DNA of 64,000 nt from Streptomyces sp. PTY087I2. Lineage in GTDB: Bacteria; Actinomycetota; Actinomycetes; Streptomycetales; Streptomycetaceae. Below are positions 62,127-64,000 of this stretch, piece by piece; the first letter of the stretch is position 1, and the number at the start of each line of letters is the position of its first letter. Position numbers and translations under genes: made by a program. Below the pieces are notes generated by a model. The model worked only from the letters and a program-made list of their open reading frames with translations, made no database searches and was not told the DNA's origin. The stretch lies in assembly GCF_001687325.1 (NCBI RefSeq), contig NZ_LZRD01000004.1, positions 247,186-311,185 on the forward strand, written 5' to 3'.

Positions 62127-63701
62127 ATGCCCCCCACGCTCGCCTCGCTCGTCCAGCACTCGGCGCTCAAGCTCACCGTGCGGGCGGGCGCGGACCGGCT
62201 CGACACCCCCGTGCGCTGGGCCCACGCCAGCGAGCTCGCCGACCCCGTCCCGTACATGGACGGCGGCGAACTCCTCCTCGTGACCGCCACCAACCTCGAC
62301 GCCGAGAACGCCGACTCCATGCGGCGGTACGTACGGCGGCTGGCCGGAGCCGGAGTCGCCGGGGTCGGCTTCGCGGTCGGCGTCAACTACGACGACGTCC
62401 CGCAAGCGCTCGTCGAAGCCGCCGAGGAAGCGGGCCTGCCGCTTCTCGAAGTGCCCCGCCGCACCCCGTTCCTCGCCATCAGCAAGGCCGTCTCCGCCGC
62501 CATCGCCGCCGACCAGTACCGCGCGGTCACCGCCGGCTTCGAGGCCCAGCGGGAGCTGACGAAGGCCGCGCTCGCCGGGGACGGGCCCGCCGACCTCCTC
62601 GCCCGGCTCGCCGCCCACATCGACGGCTGGGCCGCCCTGTACGACACCTCCGGCGCCGTCCTCGCCGCCGCCCCCGACTGGGCCGCCCGCCGCGCCGCCG
62701 CCCTCACCCCCGACGTCGAACGCCTCCGGGACCGGCCCGCACCCGCCAGCATCGTCGTCGCCGACAGCGAGGACCGGGTGGAGCTCCAGTCGCTGGGCAC
62801 CGGCCGCCGGGCGCGCGGCGCCCTGGCCGTCGGTACGGGAGCGGCGCTCGGGACCGCCGAACGGTACGCCGTGCACTCCGCCGTCGCCCTGCTCACCCTG
62901 ACCACCGCCCGCTCCCGCTCCCTCCAGGGCGCCGAGCAACGCCTGGGCGCCGCCGTCCTGCGCATGCTGCTCGCCGGGCAGCCCGACCACGCCCGGGCCG
63001 TCGCCGGAGACCTTTACGGCGACCTCCTCGACGCCCCGTTCCGGCTGCTCATCGCCGAAGCCGCCGCGCCCGCCGGACCCGAGCCGCTGACCGAGACGAT
63101 GGAGGCCGCCGCCGCCCGCACCGGCGAGGCGCTGCTCCTGGTCCCCGAGGGCGAACGCGTCGTCGTGCTCGCCGCCGACGGAGGCTCGGCCGTCGCCGCC
63201 TGCGCGGCTTACGCCGAGGCCCAGGACGACCGCGCCCCGCGCGAAGGCGGCGCCGAGGACAACGACATCGTGGTGGGGCTCTCCGCCCCCGCCGGCCCGA
63301 TCGCCGTCTCCGCCGCGTACAAGCAGGCCGAACAGGCCCTCTCCGTCGCCCGCCGCCGGGGCAGGGCCCTGGTCGAGCACGAGGAACTGGCCGCAGGCTC
63401 GGTCCTCCCGCTCCTCGCCGACGACGCCGTACGGGCCTTCGCCGACGGCATGCTCCGCGCCCTGCGCGAACACGACGCCAAGGGCCGCGGCGACCTCGTG
63501 GCCTCCCTGCGCGCCTGGCTCTCCCGCCACGGCCAGTGGGACGCCGCCGCCGCCGACCTGGGCGTGCACCGCCACACCCTGCGCTACCGGATGCGCCGGG
63601 TGGAGGAGATCCTCGGCCGCTCGCTGGACGACCCGGACGTCCGCATGGAGCTGTGGCTCGCCCTCAAGGCGACGGCGGCGAGCACGCCTGTCGAGGAGTG
63701 A
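62127..63701 (+). CDS. PucR-family transcriptional regulator
   Basis: The 524-residue regulator has an N-terminal PucR domain (LASLVQHSALKLTVRAGADR, MDGGELLLVTATNL), a central GGDEF-like region and a C-terminal helix-turn-helix (AADLGVHRHTLRYRMRRVEE). PucR proteins control purine or amino-acid catabolism. A PucR gene near gabT in streptomycetes suggests control of GABA use, but this is inference. ATG 62127 gives the canonical N-terminus MPPTLASL; the longer frame begins at 62040. Its last codons already belong to the downstream repeat. Confidence 0.9.
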   Translation: MPPTLASLVQHSALKLTVRAGADRLDTPVRWAHASELADPVPYMDGGELLLVTATNLDAENADSMRRYVRRLAGAGVAGVGFAVGVNYDDVPQALVEAAEEAGLPLLEVPRRTPFLAISKAVSAAIAADQYRAVTAGFEAQRELTKAALAGDGPADLLARLAAHIDGWAALYDTSGAVLAAAPDWAARRAAALTPDVERLRDRPAPASIVVADSEDRVELQSLGTGRRARGALAVGTGAALGTAERYAVHSAVALLTLTTARSRSLQGAEQRLGAAVLRMLLAGQPDHARAVAGDLYGDLLDAPFRLLIAEAAAPAGPEPLTETMEAAAARTGEALLLVPEGERVVVLAADGGSAVAACAAYAEAQDDRAPREGGAEDNDIVVGLSAPAGPIAVSAAYKQAEQALSVARRRGRALVEHEELAAGSVLPLLADDAVRAFADGMLRALREHDAKGRGDLVASLRAWLSRHGQWDAAAADLGVHRHTLRYRMRRVEEILGRSLDDPDVRMELWLALKATAASTPVEE

Positions 63702-63930
63702 ACGCCACCAGCAGGGGGACGCCCGCCGCGCGTCGAGGGCTGAGCGCCACCTGTCGGAGGGCTGGCCGCCGCCCGTCGAGGACGGAACGCCACCCGCCGG
63801 AGGACTGACCGCCGCCCGTCGAGGAGTGACCGCCACCCGCCGGAGAGCCGACCGCCGCCCGCCGAGGACGGAACGCCACCTGCCGGAGGACTGACCGCCG
63901 CCCGTCGCGCACCGAACGCCACCCGCCGAG
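63699..63930. repeat. 43-bp tandem repeat downstream of pucR
   Basis: Units start at 63741, 63784, 63827, 63870 and, partially, 63913, each exactly 43 bases apart. A diverged first copy starts at the pucR stop codon (63699). Each unit is two related halves of 22 and 21 bases (ACGCCACCCGCCGGAGGA-like and ACCGCCGCCCGTCGAGGA-like). No gene is convincing in 63702-64000. Confidence 0.88.
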
Positions 63931-64000
63931 CGGACGTCTCGCGCGCCACGGACACGTCTTCCGCCAATTCGGAGCACCCGGCCCCCGCTCCGCTCCACGC

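Noticed and set aside
63699..63930. Possible CRISPR array
   Set aside because: The units are contiguous with no unique spacers, and no cas genes are present; it is a tandem repeat.
61875..63998. 707-residue minus-strand frame opposite pucR and the 43-bp repeat
   Set aside because: Composition is that of a shadow frame and its N-terminus is translated tandem repeat. The plus-strand PucR domains are clear.

Overview
The window is a stretch of Streptomyces chromosome. It has very high G+C, dense head-to-tail genes with TGATG and ATGA overlaps, and the sporulation sigma factor gene whiG. From memory, the gene order glnD-ffh-rpsP-rimM-trmD-rplS-four signal peptidases-dprA-whiG-rpsB-tsf-pyrH-frr-cdsA-rlmN matches the core of S. 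coelicolor around SCO5585-SCO5677. I see no rRNA, tRNA, CRISPR array, complete insertion sequence or prophage.

Layout. Bases 1-9030 hold nitrogen sensing (glnD), protein targeting (ffh), a convergent methyltransferase, a SprT-like zinc protein, and the ribosome-maturation operon rpsP-KH protein-rimM-trmD-rplS. Bases 9094-13040 hold four consecutive type I signal peptidases and a Nudix hydrolase. Bases 13100-19170 hold a DUF2469 protein, a YraN-family nuclease fold, a ComM-like AAA protein, dprA (with an unusual repetitive, frame-disrupted 5' end), whiG and a TetR regulator. An M23-like protein gene on the minus strand runs into a 54-bp genomic repeat. Bases 20425-26200 hold rpsB-tsf, pyrH-frr-cdsA and rlmN. 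A small TA-flanked inverted-repeat element sits exactly in the rlmN stop codon. A TPP riboswitch and a thiamine-type ABC transporter follow (26500-30560), then a NarL-type two-component system, two glycosyltransferase-like genes, a START-like protein and a degenerate MacB-like ABC pair.

Bases 37750-54450 look like a polyamine uptake and degradation region: a class III aminotransferase, an Lrp/AsnC regulator, two aldehyde dehydrogenases each followed by a PotD-like binding protein, PotABC transporter genes and an FAD amine oxidoreductase. A GABA aminotransferase and a PucR regulator lie further on (57964-59304 and 62127-63701). Together they could take putrescine-like amines to gamma-aminobutyraldehyde, GABA and succinate semialdehyde. 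Between them lie a membrane protein, a broken methyltransferase gene, a phosphodiesterase, an adenosine deaminase, a DUF4190 protein, a NADAR protein, a chitinase under a clear DasR-type operator, a PAP2 phosphatase, and a large membrane protein resembling a TraG/VirD4 ATPase with a lost P-loop.

The best leads for something undescribed are this P-loop-less TraG-like protein, the SprT-like protein behind an ECF-sigma-type leaderless promoter, and the repeat-driven changes to dprA, rlmN and the M23-like gene. No obvious new multi-gene defence or mobile system is present. Start sites and functions come from reading the sequence and family knowledge; no database search was run.
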